From: Oscillospiraceae bacterium
GTDB lineage: Bacteria > Bacillota > Clostridia > UMGS1883
Assembly (NCBI GenBank): GCA_022508735.1
Contig: JAFLUQ010000051.1
Coordinates: 1-13,732, forward strand
Length of the DNA: 13,732 bases
Reading direction: 5' to 3'
Shown: one piece after another, positions 1-8,178 of the stretch
Position numbering within the stretch: the stretch's first letter is position 1
Layout of the letters: every line of letters starts with the position of its first letter
Position numbers and translations under genes: made by a program
The notes under the pieces: model-generated
What the model was told of the DNA's origin: nothing
Databases searched by the model: none
Seen by the model: only the letters and a program-made list of their open reading frames with translations

Positions 1-1047
1 CACTGCAACGACTGGCAGGCAGGCATGGTGCCCGTGCTGCTCCGCGCCCACTACGATTACGACGGACGCTATAGGGCCATGAAGTCTATCATGACCATAC
101 ACAACCTGCGGTTCCAAGGCATATACGACAAAAAGACCATTGCCGATGTGTGCGAGCTCAGCATGGACTATTTCACCCCCGACAAGCTGGAGTTCTATAA
201 GGATGCCAGCTTCCTCAAGGGCGGCCTGGTATATGCCGACTACATCACCACCGTAAGCCCCACATACGCCGAGGAGATCAAGTCTGACTACTTCGGCGAA
301 CGGCTCAACGGTCTGCTCAATGCCCGCAGCGCCAGCCTCTGTGGCATAGTTAACGGGATCAGCTATGACGACTGGAATCCCGAGACAGATAAATTCATAT
401 ACGCTAATTACGGCCCCAAGAACATGGCCGATGGCAAAGGTGCCAACAAGCGCGCCCTTCAGCACGACCTGCACTTCGAGGAGTCGCCGGACAAGCTGCT
501 CATAGGCATGGTCACCCGCCTGACAGGCCAAAAGGGCATGGATCTGGTGGAGTGCGTGCTTGACAGCATACTCCAGAATCCCAACATACAGATGGTGTTC
601 CTTGGCACCGGCGAGCAGCGCTATGAGGATGTGCTCCGATTCTTTGAGTGGAAGTACAGCGGCCGCGTCAGCGCACAGATAAAATTTGATAACGCGCTTT
701 CCCACAAGGTATATGCCGGCTGTGACGCCTTCCTTATGCCTTCGCTGTTCGAACCCTGCGGCCTGAGCCAGATGATATCCATGCGCTACGGCACCCTTCC
801 CATTGTGCGCGAGACCGGCGGCCTGAAGGACACAGTGGAGCCGTACAACGAGTACGAAAACACCGGCACCGGCTACAGCTTCAAGAACTATAACGCCCAC
901 GAGATGCTTAATCGCATTGAGAACGCATACCTTACCTTTGCACTTAACAAGGACGCATGGACGGATATGCAGCAGCGCGCCATGGCAACCGACTTCTCAT
1001 GGAACGCCAGCGCAGATAAGTATATTGAGCTTTACGAGCGCCTGTAG
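1..1047 (+). CDS. glgA: Glycogen synthase (ADP-glucose type), 5'-truncated by window edge
   Basis: Transfers glucose from ADP-glucose to the non-reducing end of growing alpha-1,4-glucan in the cytoplasm (GT5 family, glycogen synthesis). The reading frame is open from base 1 and begins with HCNDWQAG, the conserved HxxDWxxG motif of the N-terminal domain. The ATG at 25 is therefore internal, and roughly 130 N-terminal residues of a usual ~480 lie outside the window. Visible landmarks in order are TIHNLRFQG, the KGG-YAD-TTVSPTYAEE segment, GIVNGISYDDWNP, a GMVTRLTGQKG segment at the start of the C-terminal Rossmann domain, FLGTG, and the EPCGLSQM motif followed by GTLPIVRETGGLKDTV, which together form the nucleotide-sugar site. 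The C-terminus looks complete. The gene ends in tandem stops (TAG then TAA) just before a strong hairpin. Neighbouring glg genes would be expected upstream, outside the window. Very confident. Confidence 0.97.
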   Translation, partial: HCNDWQAGMVPVLLRAHYDYDGRYRAMKSIMTIHNLRFQGIYDKKTIADVCELSMDYFTPDKLEFYKDASFLKGGLVYADYITTVSPTYAEEIKSDYFGERLNGLLNARSASLCGIVNGISYDDWNPETDKFIYANYGPKNMADGKGANKRALQHDLHFEESPDKLLIGMVTRLTGQKGMDLVECVLDSILQNPNIQMVFLGTGEQRYEDVLRFFEWKYSGRVSAQIKFDNALSHKVYAGCDAFLMPSLFEPCGLSQMISMRYGTLPIVRETGGLKDTVEPYNEYENTGTGYSFKNYNAHEMLNRIENAYLTFALNKDAWTDMQQRAMATDFSWNASADKYIELYERL

Positions 1048-1057
1048 TAAATGCAAC

Positions 1058-1091
1058 AAAACACGCCTGCCGCGATCGGCAGGCGTGTTTT
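1058..1091. terminator. Bidirectional intrinsic terminator between glgA and the ABC ATPase gene
   Basis: A perfect 15-bp inverted repeat (arms 1058-1072 and 1077-1091) has a CGAT loop. The arms start with AAAA and end with TTTT, so the hairpin carries a short U-tract on either strand. It lies between the glgA stop and the convergent stop at 1102, as expected for a shared terminator. Confidence 0.9.
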
Positions 1092-1101
1092 CAATTATAT
1101 G

Positions 1102-1857
1102 CTACTTTTCCTCGGCTTTCATCAGGAATTCTCTGGTGCGGGGATTTTTGGGGTTTGTAAACAAGGTTTCGGGGTCGCCGTCCTCGGCTATAACTCCGCC
1201 CTCCATAAAGATTATACGGTCGCTCACGCCGCGGGCAAAGGCCATTTCGTGAGTAACGATGATCATGGTCATTCTGCGGTCGGCCAAGGAGCGGATGACC
1301 CGCAGCACCTCTCCTGTCAGCTCCGGGTCAAGGGCCGAGGTGGGCTCGTCAAAAAACAGTATTTCCGGGTCAAGAGCCAGTGCGCGGGCTATGGCTACGC
1401 GCTGCTGCTGCCCGCCGCTGAGCTGATAAGGATAGTAGTCGGCTTTATCGCTGAGGCCTATGCGTTCCAGCAGACCCTCGGCAGTCTTTATCGCATCGGC
1501 TTTGGGAATTTTCTTTACCCGTACAGGAGCGGTGATGATATTGTCCATAACCGACATATGCGGGAAAAGATTGAAATTCTGGAACACCAATCCGACCTTC
1601 AGGCTGATCCCCGCCAGCCTCCCCTTCTCGGCATACTTACCGGCAGAAAACAGGCTTTCGCCGCAGATGGCCACCTCGCCTGAGTCTATGGTTTCGAGCT
1701 GAGTAAGGCAGCGGAGCAGCGTAGACTTGCCGCTGCCGCTGGGGCCGAGCACGCTGATGACCTGCCCGCGTTCCACATCGAAAGAAATATCCTTGAGCAC
1801 CTCCAGAGAGTCAAAGCTCTTGCGGAGGTTTTTCACACTTAAAACGGTTTCCGGCAT
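1102..1857 (-). CDS. Polar amino acid ABC transporter, ATP-binding protein
   Basis: Cytoplasmic ATPase subunit (251 aa) of a polar amino acid uptake transporter of the GlnQ/HisP/ArtP class. It shows Walker A GPSGSGKST (residues 38-46), Q-loop Gln93 in VFQNFNLFPH, signature LSGGQQQRVAIARAL (146-160), Walker B ILFFDE (166-171), D-loop SALD (174-177) and H-loop His203 in VTHEM. The long Q-loop segment and the LSGGQQQR form are typical of the amino acid subfamily. The start chosen is the ATG at 1857, which has a strong AGGGGGA site a few bases upstream and follows the permease stop by 10 nt. An in-frame ATG at 1896 would overlap the permease and lacks such a site. The gene is last in its transcript and stops 10 nt from the terminator hairpin. 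The exact amino acid cannot be told from the ATPase. Confidence 0.95.
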   Translation of the reverse strand: MPETVLSVKNLRKSFDSLEVLKDISFDVERGQVISVLGPSGSGKSTLLRCLTQLETIDSGEVAICGESLFSAGKYAEKGRLAGISLKVGLVFQNFNLFPHMSVMDNIITAPVRVKKIPKADAIKTAEGLLERIGLSDKADYYPYQLSGGQQQRVAIARALALDPEILFFDEPTSALDPELTGEVLRVIRSLADRRMTMIIVTHEMAFARGVSDRIIFMEGGVIAEDGDPETLFTNPKNPRTREFLMKAEEK

Positions 1858-1867
1858 ACCTATCCCC

Positions 1868-2515
1868 CTATCTGTAATAGCTGAGCTTCTTCTCAAAAGC
1901 GCCCATAATCAGTGAAACAAGAGTGTTAATTATAAGGAACATCAGCATTGCCACCGCATAAGGCCCAACGCTCGTAAGCCGCGAGGACTGCTGCTTTGCC
2001 ACAAGCATAAGCTCAGTTATACCAAGCACATGGATAAGTGAGGTATCCTTAACAAGGCTGGAAAATTCGTTTCCGAGAGGAGGCAGTATCCGCTTGATGA
2101 CCTGGGGCAGCACAATGATGAAGAAGGTCTGCGTGCGGCTCAGGCCCAGCACCTTGCCGGCCTCGCTCTGCCCAAGAGGTATGCCCTCGATGCCTCCGCG
2201 GAAGATCTCGGCAAAATAGGCGGAATAGTTCAGCACCAGCGCCACTACCGCCGCCACAATGCGGTCACTCCAACGGAAGTGGAGAAACGGCAGAAAGCCT
2301 GGGCCAAAGTAGATAAACATTATTTGGAGCATAAGCGGAGTACCGCGAAGCACCACAATAAATATTTTTGCCGGAATATTGAGTATCCACAGCTTGCTCA
2401 TTCTGAGCGCCGCGACAACGAGGCCCAGCGGCAGTGAGCACAGCAGGGAAACGGCGAATATTCTTATTGTCATTGTAGCTCCCTTCAAAAGGAGCAAAAG
2501 CACTGCGGTATTCAT
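1868..2515 (-). CDS. Polar amino acid ABC transporter, permease (HisM/GlnP family)
   Basis: Membrane subunit (215 aa, normal for the family) with about five hydrophobic segments. Family landmarks are LRGTPLMLQIMFIYFG (residues 56-71), YSAYFAEIFRGGIEGIPLGQ (97-116 region) and the EAA loop beginning EAGKVLGLS (118-126), which docks on the ATPase, followed by PQVIKRILPPLGNEF. It pairs with the ATPase encoded 10 nt downstream. An AGGAAGTG ribosome binding site precedes the ATG. The stop codon of the secreted GH16 gene lies only 24 nt upstream and no hairpin or convincing promoter was found between them, so co-transcription is likely. No solute-binding protein gene is visible on either side, which is unusual for this transporter class. 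A homodimer of this permease would suffice for the channel. Confidence 0.95.
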   Translation of the reverse strand: MNTAVLLLLLKGATMTIRIFAVSLLCSLPLGLVVAALRMSKLWILNIPAKIFIVVLRGTPLMLQIMFIYFGPGFLPFLHFRWSDRIVAAVVALVLNYSAYFAEIFRGGIEGIPLGQSEAGKVLGLSRTQTFFIIVLPQVIKRILPPLGNEFSSLVKDTSLIHVLGITELMLVAKQQSSRLTSVGPYAVAMLMFLIINTLVSLIMGAFEKKLSYYR

Positions 2516-2539
2516 AGTGTCACTTCCTAAAATTATGTG

Positions 2540-5500
2540 TTAATATTGGAACGAGCGTATCCACTTCACTCTCATTCCGTCGTCCCATATCATAGTGCTG
2601 TCAGGTTCTTTCTCCCAGCCTCCTATGCCGGTGTTCAGTATAAGCCGCATATTCTTCTGGAAATCTATGGTATTATTGTTGGCGCCCTTCGCATACTGCT
2701 GACCGTCAATATAGAACTTCACGTAATTATTGCCCCAGTCAAGAGTAAAGGTATGGTAGCCGGTAGTGAGATTTTTTGAAGAATTTGTCTGTTTGCCAAA
2801 CAAATTATTTTTGTCATTCTGACCGTGAATGGCCGTGTGCCATGAGGTGTGGCCGTAGGACGAAGACAGGAACTCAAAGATATCTATTTCAGGCGGCCAG
2901 CTGTCACGCCCGGCCAGCCAGAATGCGTTCCAGTACCCGATCGGGCTGTCGGGCTGCTTGAAGCTGCCCTCAATAAGACTCTGCCGGTTGTATATCTTCT
3001 GACTGCTGACAACACCCACACGTCCGGCCCATCTCAGCCAGCCCTTGCCATAGCTGCCGTTATAGTTTATACCCGTCTCTCCGGAAGTATTTGTCGGCCA
3101 ATCGTTTGAGTTTATTTTCGTGGCCTTCAAGAACAGCTCGCCCTTGCCGTCGCTGCCCTTCTCTATAATAACATTGCGGCGATCAATAAGAGCCGTGAAA
3201 TTGTAGCTGTCATTGGTAGGATTGTTGCCCTTCCAAGGATAATTGGTCCACCACTGAGAGTTCAATGTGGCGGCTTTGAAGTTGTCAGACACGTAATTTA
3301 CGGCCTCGCTGCGGAGGTAGAACAGAGCGCTACGTGTATAGTCATTGCCGGAAAGCTCCATGATCCTAAGCGGATCGTTAGAAGTATTAGTATAGCACAG
3401 CAGCCGCGAGCCATCCCACACGGGAGAATAGTTTACTGTAGCACCTGAATAATCGCCGGTATTGGAAACCTTGATCTTGTTAAAGGAGGCGTGGGCACGG
3501 AACTGAGCGGTATCCTCATACTCCATAAGCCTTAGCTCATAAACATGATTAACGTCATTATTTCCGCTGTCTGCCGTCTCATAGGCCACGAGATAATAGC
3601 CCGGGTAAATAAGACTCTCAAAGGAGATTCCCTCACCGATAAGGCCGTTGCGCTCAATAAAGCGGGTGCGGTTGGGGTCCGCATCAGCGGCGGCTGTCGG
3701 CGTATTATAGCCGTTCTGGGTTATATATTTGCCGTTGCCCCACTGTGCCTCAAGGCGGACTATGCCGTGAACGGTGTCTGCGGCGGGATTTTCCCTGATA
3801 CCGGTGTCGATGACTTCAATATCATCGATTATGCAGTCGGCGCTGGCGCCGGCGCCCGTGTGGAAAACAAGCGTATCCGGCCACCGGTCATCCCAGTTCT
3901 CTGCAACACTTCCGTCGGCGGCCAGGCTCGAAAAGTCCGTGGTAACGTTAATATTTCTTCCGCCGCCAACGAGTTTGAACTCCAGAGATTTTGAGATGGG
4001 ATTTACCGTAATCGCCACATTCCACTCGGAATTTTTTGCCAGACGGCTTCCGCCGCCTGCGGCAAAGAGCCCGTAGCTTCCGCCGTTCATAGTAGTTGCG
4101 GAATATCTGTAGAGCTGAATACCGTTGCCGCCGCCGTCGTTGCCGTCCTGCAGATTATAGCGCAGCTGGAAGGCAAAGGGATGAGCACCGTCGTCAAAGC
4201 CGGTCGGTTCCCCGGAGGCCAACGAAAATCCACTGAAGTTTCCGGGATTAAAGTCTCTCATGCGCCACTTTATTGTATATTTATTTCCGTTATCCGGCAC
4301 CGTGAGCGGAACGGTCACGATAAGCCCGTTGCCGCCATCGTTATCTGTAAGCTTCATAACATGGCCGCCAAAGGTTCCGCTTTCGGCTATGGTGGTTTGA
4401 AGATTAGGGCCGATTGAACTGTCGTTACCGTTATTATTGGCCTGCACAACGTGCTGAGTGACATTAGCCGCGGCAAGGGTACGGTCAGTCTCAAAATCCT
4501 GCAGGAAGACCGTTTTCTCTCCACCGACTTCTACGCCGCCCACAAGGTCGCAGTATACGGTAAGGTCGTCAAGATATATATCCGCCTTGCCGCTCGCCCC
4601 GCTATTCACCGCAAGATATTTAACAGAGGTGTTGGCCCACGTCTGATTATTAACGCGCTCGGCATCGGTGCAGTTATAGCCTATAATGCGGCTTTCGCTG
4701 ACTGTACCGTCGTCGATCGTGATGTAGGCCTGCTTTTTGCTCGGCGACACCTTCATCGTCACATCCCACGGGCGTCCAAGGGTAAAGCTGTTACCGAAGC
4801 AGCCTACCGGGTCACCCTCGTTATACTGCACTGAAGTCAGCATATTCACCTCAGCCCGACCGTCCTTTTCGCTCAGGCGCAGCTGAACGGCCGCGGCAGC
4901 CGAAAGATCCGCTCCTCCGGTCACTGGAGTGCTGAGAAGACTGATGCCCGACCAGTTGATATTTTCGCTGTCCGATGGGATAAAAAGCCGGAAGGACACA
5001 GTATAGTCCGCACTGCCGCCGGGAATTGACAGCGCACGGAAAGCTGCCACAGCCCCTGCTCCCGCAGATCCGCCGCGGTCGGCGTTATCATGGATGTGCA
5101 GCGCCGTATCCATACCCGCAGCCTCCGGAGCGTCGGCATACTCGGCATAGAGGTCGTTACCGGTTTTTGGTGTATAGTCCGTATAGGTTTCCTCATCTAT
5201 GGCGTAGGCATACCAACGGCTGTCTCCCCGTGAGGAAGGCAGTCTGCCGCTTTGGCCTTCAAAATCGTCATACATAAGAGTACTGCGGCTGTCCTCATCG
5301 GGTGTTCCGCCGAGAGAGAAGTGATTTATCCGCACCCACCCCTCTTCATTGCCGCCATAGCCGTAAACACGCACGCGAACATACTTTGCCGAACCGTCCA
5401 CCTTAAAGCTAAGAGGTCTATCAGTATTTACGTCGGAATTCGTTTCTAAAAGTATCGGAAAGTATTCTTCGCCGTCAAGGCTCGCCTCGGCGTCAAACTG

Positions 5501-6700
5501 ATAGACTCTGTTTTGGAAAGTCGTAAAGCCGATGCCGAGCTCGGTCAGTTCATACACCCGATCAAGCTCAGCGGTCACAATCACCGGCTTGCCCTGAATC
5601 GCCCGGCCGGCCATATAGGTCTCGGTTTTGCCGTCAAAAAGGTTGCCCACACCGTTGTCGTCCTGCCTGTCGGTGGACCAGACGTTCTGCTCGGAAAGAG
5701 GAATTTTTTCAGGTTCCGGCTTGGGTTCAGATTTTGGTGTTTTATAGCCAACACCGTGCTCAGAGGTCTCGCCGGATTTCACCGTTACCGTCGCGCTTTC
5801 AGCCTCGGGCGTGGTGCATTCCATGCCCTCGGGCGCTGTAACCTTCAGGGAATAGACCCCCGCAGGAAGCTCCTCAAATTTATAGCTGCCGTCCTCACCG
5901 GTAACGGCTTTTTTCTCAGCGCCGGCGGCGTCGGTTATTGCTACGGCAGCACCGGCAATACCTGACTCTTCCTCACCGCGCTTTCCGTCGCCGTTCTCGT
6001 CGTTCCATACCAATACGGTTATTGCACCGAGCTCAGGCTCGGGTGTTCTATAGCCTACGCTGTGCTCGGCGGCCTTTCCTGAGTTAACGGTTACCGTCGT
6101 ACTTTCGGCCTCGGGAGTGGTGCACACCATACCTTCGGGCGCTGTAACCTTCAGGGCATAGTCTCCCGGAAGAAGCTCCTCAAATTTATAGCTGCCGTCC
6201 TCGCCGGTAACAGCTTTTCTCTCCACGCCGTCGGGTGCGATTATGGTCACGGTTACATCAGCAATACCGGACTCTTCAGCGCCGCGCTCGCCGTTTCCGT
6301 CCTCATCGTTCCAGACAGCCCCGACTATGCTGCCGGGTTCCTTATAACTGAATACTGTTACCGGAATAAGGGGGCGTAGGGTTTCCAGTCCCTCCCAAAG
6401 AAAGGCTTTTATGTATTCGGTCTCACTGTCACAGTCAAAATGAATCGGCTCGCTTTCCCCGCCGGCGCCAAGGGTCACCTTATGGCTGGAAAAGCCCTTG
6501 TAGACTCCGCTTTCCGCGTCACATACAAAGGTTATGAGCACAGCGCTCAGCTCCTCAGCTGCGGCGACGGTCAGGTCAAAGCCGGTTTCGGTCTGCAGCC
6601 CGCGAATTTCCACGGCGGTTCCCACCGTTATTTCGGCAGAGGGCACAAGGCCTAATAGCAATAACATAGCCACGGTCAAAGCTAAAACTCTTTTTTTCAT
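2540..6700 (-). CDS. Secreted multidomain glycoside hydrolase with C-terminal GH16 catalytic domain
   Basis: A 1386-residue exported protein. Residues 1 to about 22 form a signal peptide (MKKR, then a Leu-rich core). Residues ~25-118 resemble a beta-sandwich module common in clostridial secreted proteins, ending in a YIKAFLWEGLETLRPL-type segment. Residues 123-217 and 225-319 are two SdrD-B/Cna-B-like repeats with acidic NDEDGNG and NDENGDG loops likely to bind calcium. A Pro/Lys/Glu linker follows at ~320-332. Residues ~338-465 look like an F5/8-type C (CBM32-like) module. Residues ~474-717 and ~728-966 are two concanavalin-like jelly-roll modules, each starting DDFE/QDFE and closing with a DD-L/IE-V strand. 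Residues ~976-1133 resemble an AbfB-like beta-trefoil. Residues ~1135-1386 are GH16, with EIDIFE at 1271-1276 giving Glu1271 (nucleophile), Asp1273 and Glu1276 (acid/base). This ExDxxE form points to laminarinase, agarase or porphyranase-like relatives rather than lichenases, but the substrate is not determined. There is no LPXTG or SLH anchor. AAAGGAGGT precedes the ATG. Confidence 0.9.
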   Translation of the reverse strand: MKKRVLALTVAMLLLLGLVPSAEITVGTAVEIRGLQTETGFDLTVAAAEELSAVLITFVCDAESGVYKGFSSHKVTLGAGGESEPIHFDCDSETEYIKAFLWEGLETLRPLIPVTVFSYKEPGSIVGAVWNDEDGNGERGAEESGIADVTVTIIAPDGVERKAVTGEDGSYKFEELLPGDYALKVTAPEGMVCTTPEAESTTVTVNSGKAAEHSVGYRTPEPELGAITVLVWNDENGDGKRGEEESGIAGAAVAITDAAGAEKKAVTGEDGSYKFEELPAGVYSLKVTAPEGMECTTPEAESATVTVKSGETSEHGVGYKTPKSEPKPEPEKIPLSEQNVWSTDRQDDNGVGNLFDGKTETYMAGRAIQGKPVIVTAELDRVYELTELGIGFTTFQNRVYQFDAEASLDGEEYFPILLETNSDVNTDRPLSFKVDGSAKYVRVRVYGYGGNEEGWVRINHFSLGGTPDEDSRSTLMYDDFEGQSGRLPSSRGDSRWYAYAIDEETYTDYTPKTGNDLYAEYADAPEAAGMDTALHIHDNADRGGSAGAGAVAAFRALSIPGGSADYTVSFRLFIPSDSENINWSGISLLSTPVTGGADLSAAAAVQLRLSEKDGRAEVNMLTSVQYNEGDPVGCFGNSFTLGRPWDVTMKVSPSKKQAYITIDDGTVSESRIIGYNCTDAERVNNQTWANTSVKYLAVNSGASGKADIYLDDLTVYCDLVGGVEVGGEKTVFLQDFETDRTLAAANVTQHVVQANNNGNDSSIGPNLQTTIAESGTFGGHVMKLTDNDGGNGLIVTVPLTVPDNGNKYTIKWRMRDFNPGNFSGFSLASGEPTGFDDGAHPFAFQLRYNLQDGNDGGGNGIQLYRYSATTMNGGSYGLFAAGGGSRLAKNSEWNVAITVNPISKSLEFKLVGGGRNINVTTDFSSLAADGSVAENWDDRWPDTLVFHTGAGASADCIIDDIEVIDTGIRENPAADTVHGIVRLEAQWGNGKYITQNGYNTPTAAADADPNRTRFIERNGLIGEGISFESLIYPGYYLVAYETADSGNNDVNHVYELRLMEYEDTAQFRAHASFNKIKVSNTGDYSGATVNYSPVWDGSRLLCYTNTSNDPLRIMELSGNDYTRSALFYLRSEAVNYVSDNFKAATLNSQWWTNYPWKGNNPTNDSYNFTALIDRRNVIIEKGSDGKGELFLKATKINSNDWPTNTSGETGINYNGSYGKGWLRWAGRVGVVSSQKIYNRQSLIEGSFKQPDSPIGYWNAFWLAGRDSWPPEIDIFEFLSSSYGHTSWHTAIHGQNDKNNLFGKQTNSSKNLTTGYHTFTLDWGNNYVKFYIDGQQYAKGANNNTIDFQKNMRLILNTGIGGWEKEPDSTMIWDDGMRVKWIRSFQY
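5744..6028 (-). repeat. SdrD-B-like repeat 2 of the GH16 protein
   Basis: Encodes residues 225-319, the second copy of the 102-codon unit, including the acidic NDENGDG loop and the GEDGSYKFEEL strand that repeat 1 also has. It is followed by the Pro/Lys/Glu linker to the F5/8C-like module. Confidence 0.9.
6050..6334 (-). repeat. SdrD-B-like repeat 1 of the GH16 protein
   Basis: Encodes residues 123-217 of the GH16 protein. It aligns to repeat 2 with a constant offset of 306 nt (102 codons) and no indels. Shared 20-nt and longer identical tracts, for example 6137-6156 matching 5831-5850, show a fairly recent internal duplication. Confidence 0.9.
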
Positions 6701-6735
6701 GTCGGAGACCTCCTTTTCGGATAATATACAAAATT

Positions 6736-6764
6736 ATTTTATCACAAATTTTCGCCCTTGTAAA
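6736..6764 (-). promoter_or_regulatory. Sigma-A promoter for the GH16-permease-ATPase transcript
   Basis: Read on the minus strand: -35 TTTACA (6759-6764), 17-nt spacer, -10 TAAAAT (6736-6741). It lies about 35 nt upstream of the GH16 start codon, with AAAGGAGGT between. It is the only clear promoter found for the three minus-strand genes. Confidence 0.75.
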
Positions 6765-6784
6765 TAATGAAACCCACTTTTTTA

Positions 6785-6813
6785 TTGCATATAGGCTGAT
6801 TTTGTTATATAAT
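6785..6813 (+). promoter_or_regulatory. Sigma-A promoter for the RACo-like gene
   Basis: -35 TTGCAT (6785-6790), 17-nt spacer, -10 TATAAT (6808-6813), followed by a GAGAGGTGAG ribosome binding site and the ATG at 6840. It is back-to-back with the GH16 promoter; the two -35 boxes are 20 nt apart. Confidence 0.8.
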
Positions 6814-6839
6814 ATTATCATACTGAGAGGTGAGTTAGC

Positions 6840-8177
6840 ATGAAAATAACCGTAACCGACGGCATACACGAAAAATCGCATCAGTTTCGAGAGGGCACAC
6901 GCGCCTCGGAAATCATCACGGAGCTGGGTTTCTCATTTCCCATGCCCTGCGGCGGAACGGGACGCTGCGGAAAATGCCGCTGTAAAATAGACGGCAAAAC
7001 CGCACTCGCCTGCAAGACCCCTTTGTTTTGCGACGCCGAGATAAAAATACCACTTTTGACGCCGGAGGTGGCCGGAGCCGACGATTGCGTCTCAGGAGCC
7101 GATGGCATAGCAATAGATATAGGCACCACCACTGTGGCGGCAGCCCGCTTTGAGGCCGGCCGACCCACAGCCACCATAGGGCGGCAAAACCCTCAATGCG
7201 CTTATGGTGCCGACGTGATCAGCCGCATCGGAGCAAAAAACACCGAACCTCTCACCTCGGCGATCCGCGGCCTTGTTTCGGAGATACGCTCCGAGCTTGG
7301 GCCGGAGCTCCCCACGGTAATAACGGGCAATACGGCCATGTTGGCTCTCTACGGCGGAATGGACGTGTCCGGCATGGGGGTTTGGCCATTTGAGCCGCCC
7401 TCTCTCTTCGATACAGAACTGGACGGGGCTTATATTCCGCCCTGCGTTTCGGCCTTTGTAGGGGCAGATGCCCTATGCTCCCTGCTCTATAGCGGCGCAG
7501 CGAACAGCGGCGGGCCTTCGCTGGTGGCAGACTTAGGCACCAACGGCGAGCTGCTTCTCCTGAGCGGCGGAAGGATACTGGTAGCTTCAGCTGCGGCGGG
7601 GCCTGCTCTGGAGGGCGTTGGGGTGAGCTGCGGTATGGCGGCGGGCAGCGGCGCGGTATATCGGGTCAGTGAAAACGGTTGTGCTGTCATCGGGGAACAA
7701 TCGCCACTCGGAGTCTGCGGCAGCGGACTCATTGACGCCATAGCCCTTATGCTTAAGAGCGGCGTTGTTGACAGCACCGGTCTGCTGCCCAAAAGCTTTG
7801 AGCTGCCCAAAACCGGCCTTTATCTTACTCAGTCCGATGTGCGTGCCTTCCAGCTCTGCAAAGCTGCTATAGCCGCAGGAGCGGAAACTCTGCTGTCTGA
7901 GGCCGGGCTTAGGCCGCAGGACCTTAGCCGGGTATACCTCTCCGGTGCGCTTGGAAAAAACGTAAATGTGGAAAACGCCTGCGCCACCGGACTTCTTCCC
8001 AACCTCCCGGCCGATCGGTTTTCAGCCATAGGAAACGGCGCCCTTCTCGGCGCCGCCATGCTCTTAAATCCCGAAAACCGTGACAAGCTCCGTTCTATTG
8101 CCCGCCGCTGTGAAACGGTAAATTTGGCGAACGACCCGGAATTCATGGATAAGTATATTGAAAACATGAATTTTTAA
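6840..8177 (+). CDS. RACo-like [2Fe-2S]/ASKHA protein, putative reductive activator of a corrinoid protein
   Basis: A 445-residue cytoplasmic protein with two parts. Residues 1 to about 72 are a plant-type [2Fe-2S] ferredoxin domain with cluster ligands Cys37, Cys43, Cys46 and Cys58 (C-x5-C-x2-C...C). Residues ~88-445 are an ASKHA-fold ATPase of the RACo/DUF4445 class: IAIDIGTTTVA (90-100) as phosphate-1 loop, VADLGTNGELLL (229-240) as phosphate-2 loop, VCGSGLIDA (292-300), YLSGALGKN (366-374) and GNGALLGAA (398-406). Known relatives use ATP to drive one-electron reduction of inactive cob(II)amide to cob(I)amide in corrinoid methyl-transfer proteins. This protein is shorter than characterised RACo (about 630 aa): the ASKHA part follows the ferredoxin almost directly, and no C-terminal 4Fe-4S module of the RamA kind is present. 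No methyltransferase or corrinoid protein lies in the window, so the target is unknown. Confidence 0.88.
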   Translation: MKITVTDGIHEKSHQFREGTRASEIITELGFSFPMPCGGTGRCGKCRCKIDGKTALACKTPLFCDAEIKIPLLTPEVAGADDCVSGADGIAIDIGTTTVAAARFEAGRPTATIGRQNPQCAYGADVISRIGAKNTEPLTSAIRGLVSEIRSELGPELPTVITGNTAMLALYGGMDVSGMGVWPFEPPSLFDTELDGAYIPPCVSAFVGADALCSLLYSGAANSGGPSLVADLGTNGELLLLSGGRILVASAAAGPALEGVGVSCGMAAGSGAVYRVSENGCAVIGEQSPLGVCGSGLIDAIALMLKSGVVDSTGLLPKSFELPKTGLYLTQSDVRAFQLCKAAIAAGAETLLSEAGLRPQDLSRVYLSGALGKNVNVENACATGLLPNLPADRFSAIGNGALLGAAMLLNPENRDKLRSIARRCETVNLANDPEFMDKYIENMNF

Positions 8178-8178
8178 A

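Noticed and set aside
1051..1683. 210-codon plus-strand open frame after glgA
   Set aside because: It starts inside the terminator hairpin and is the antisense of the ABC ATPase, whose motifs are unambiguous.
3545..5965. Several plus-strand open frames of 80-150 codons opposite the GH16 gene
   Set aside because: They are antisense shadows of a well-supported 1386-codon gene, have no ribosome binding sites, and give compositionally odd proteins without motifs.
6809..6818. Palindrome ATAATATTAT over the -10 box of the RACo-like gene as a possible operator
   Set aside because: Short, purely AT and in an AT-rich promoter; expected by chance.
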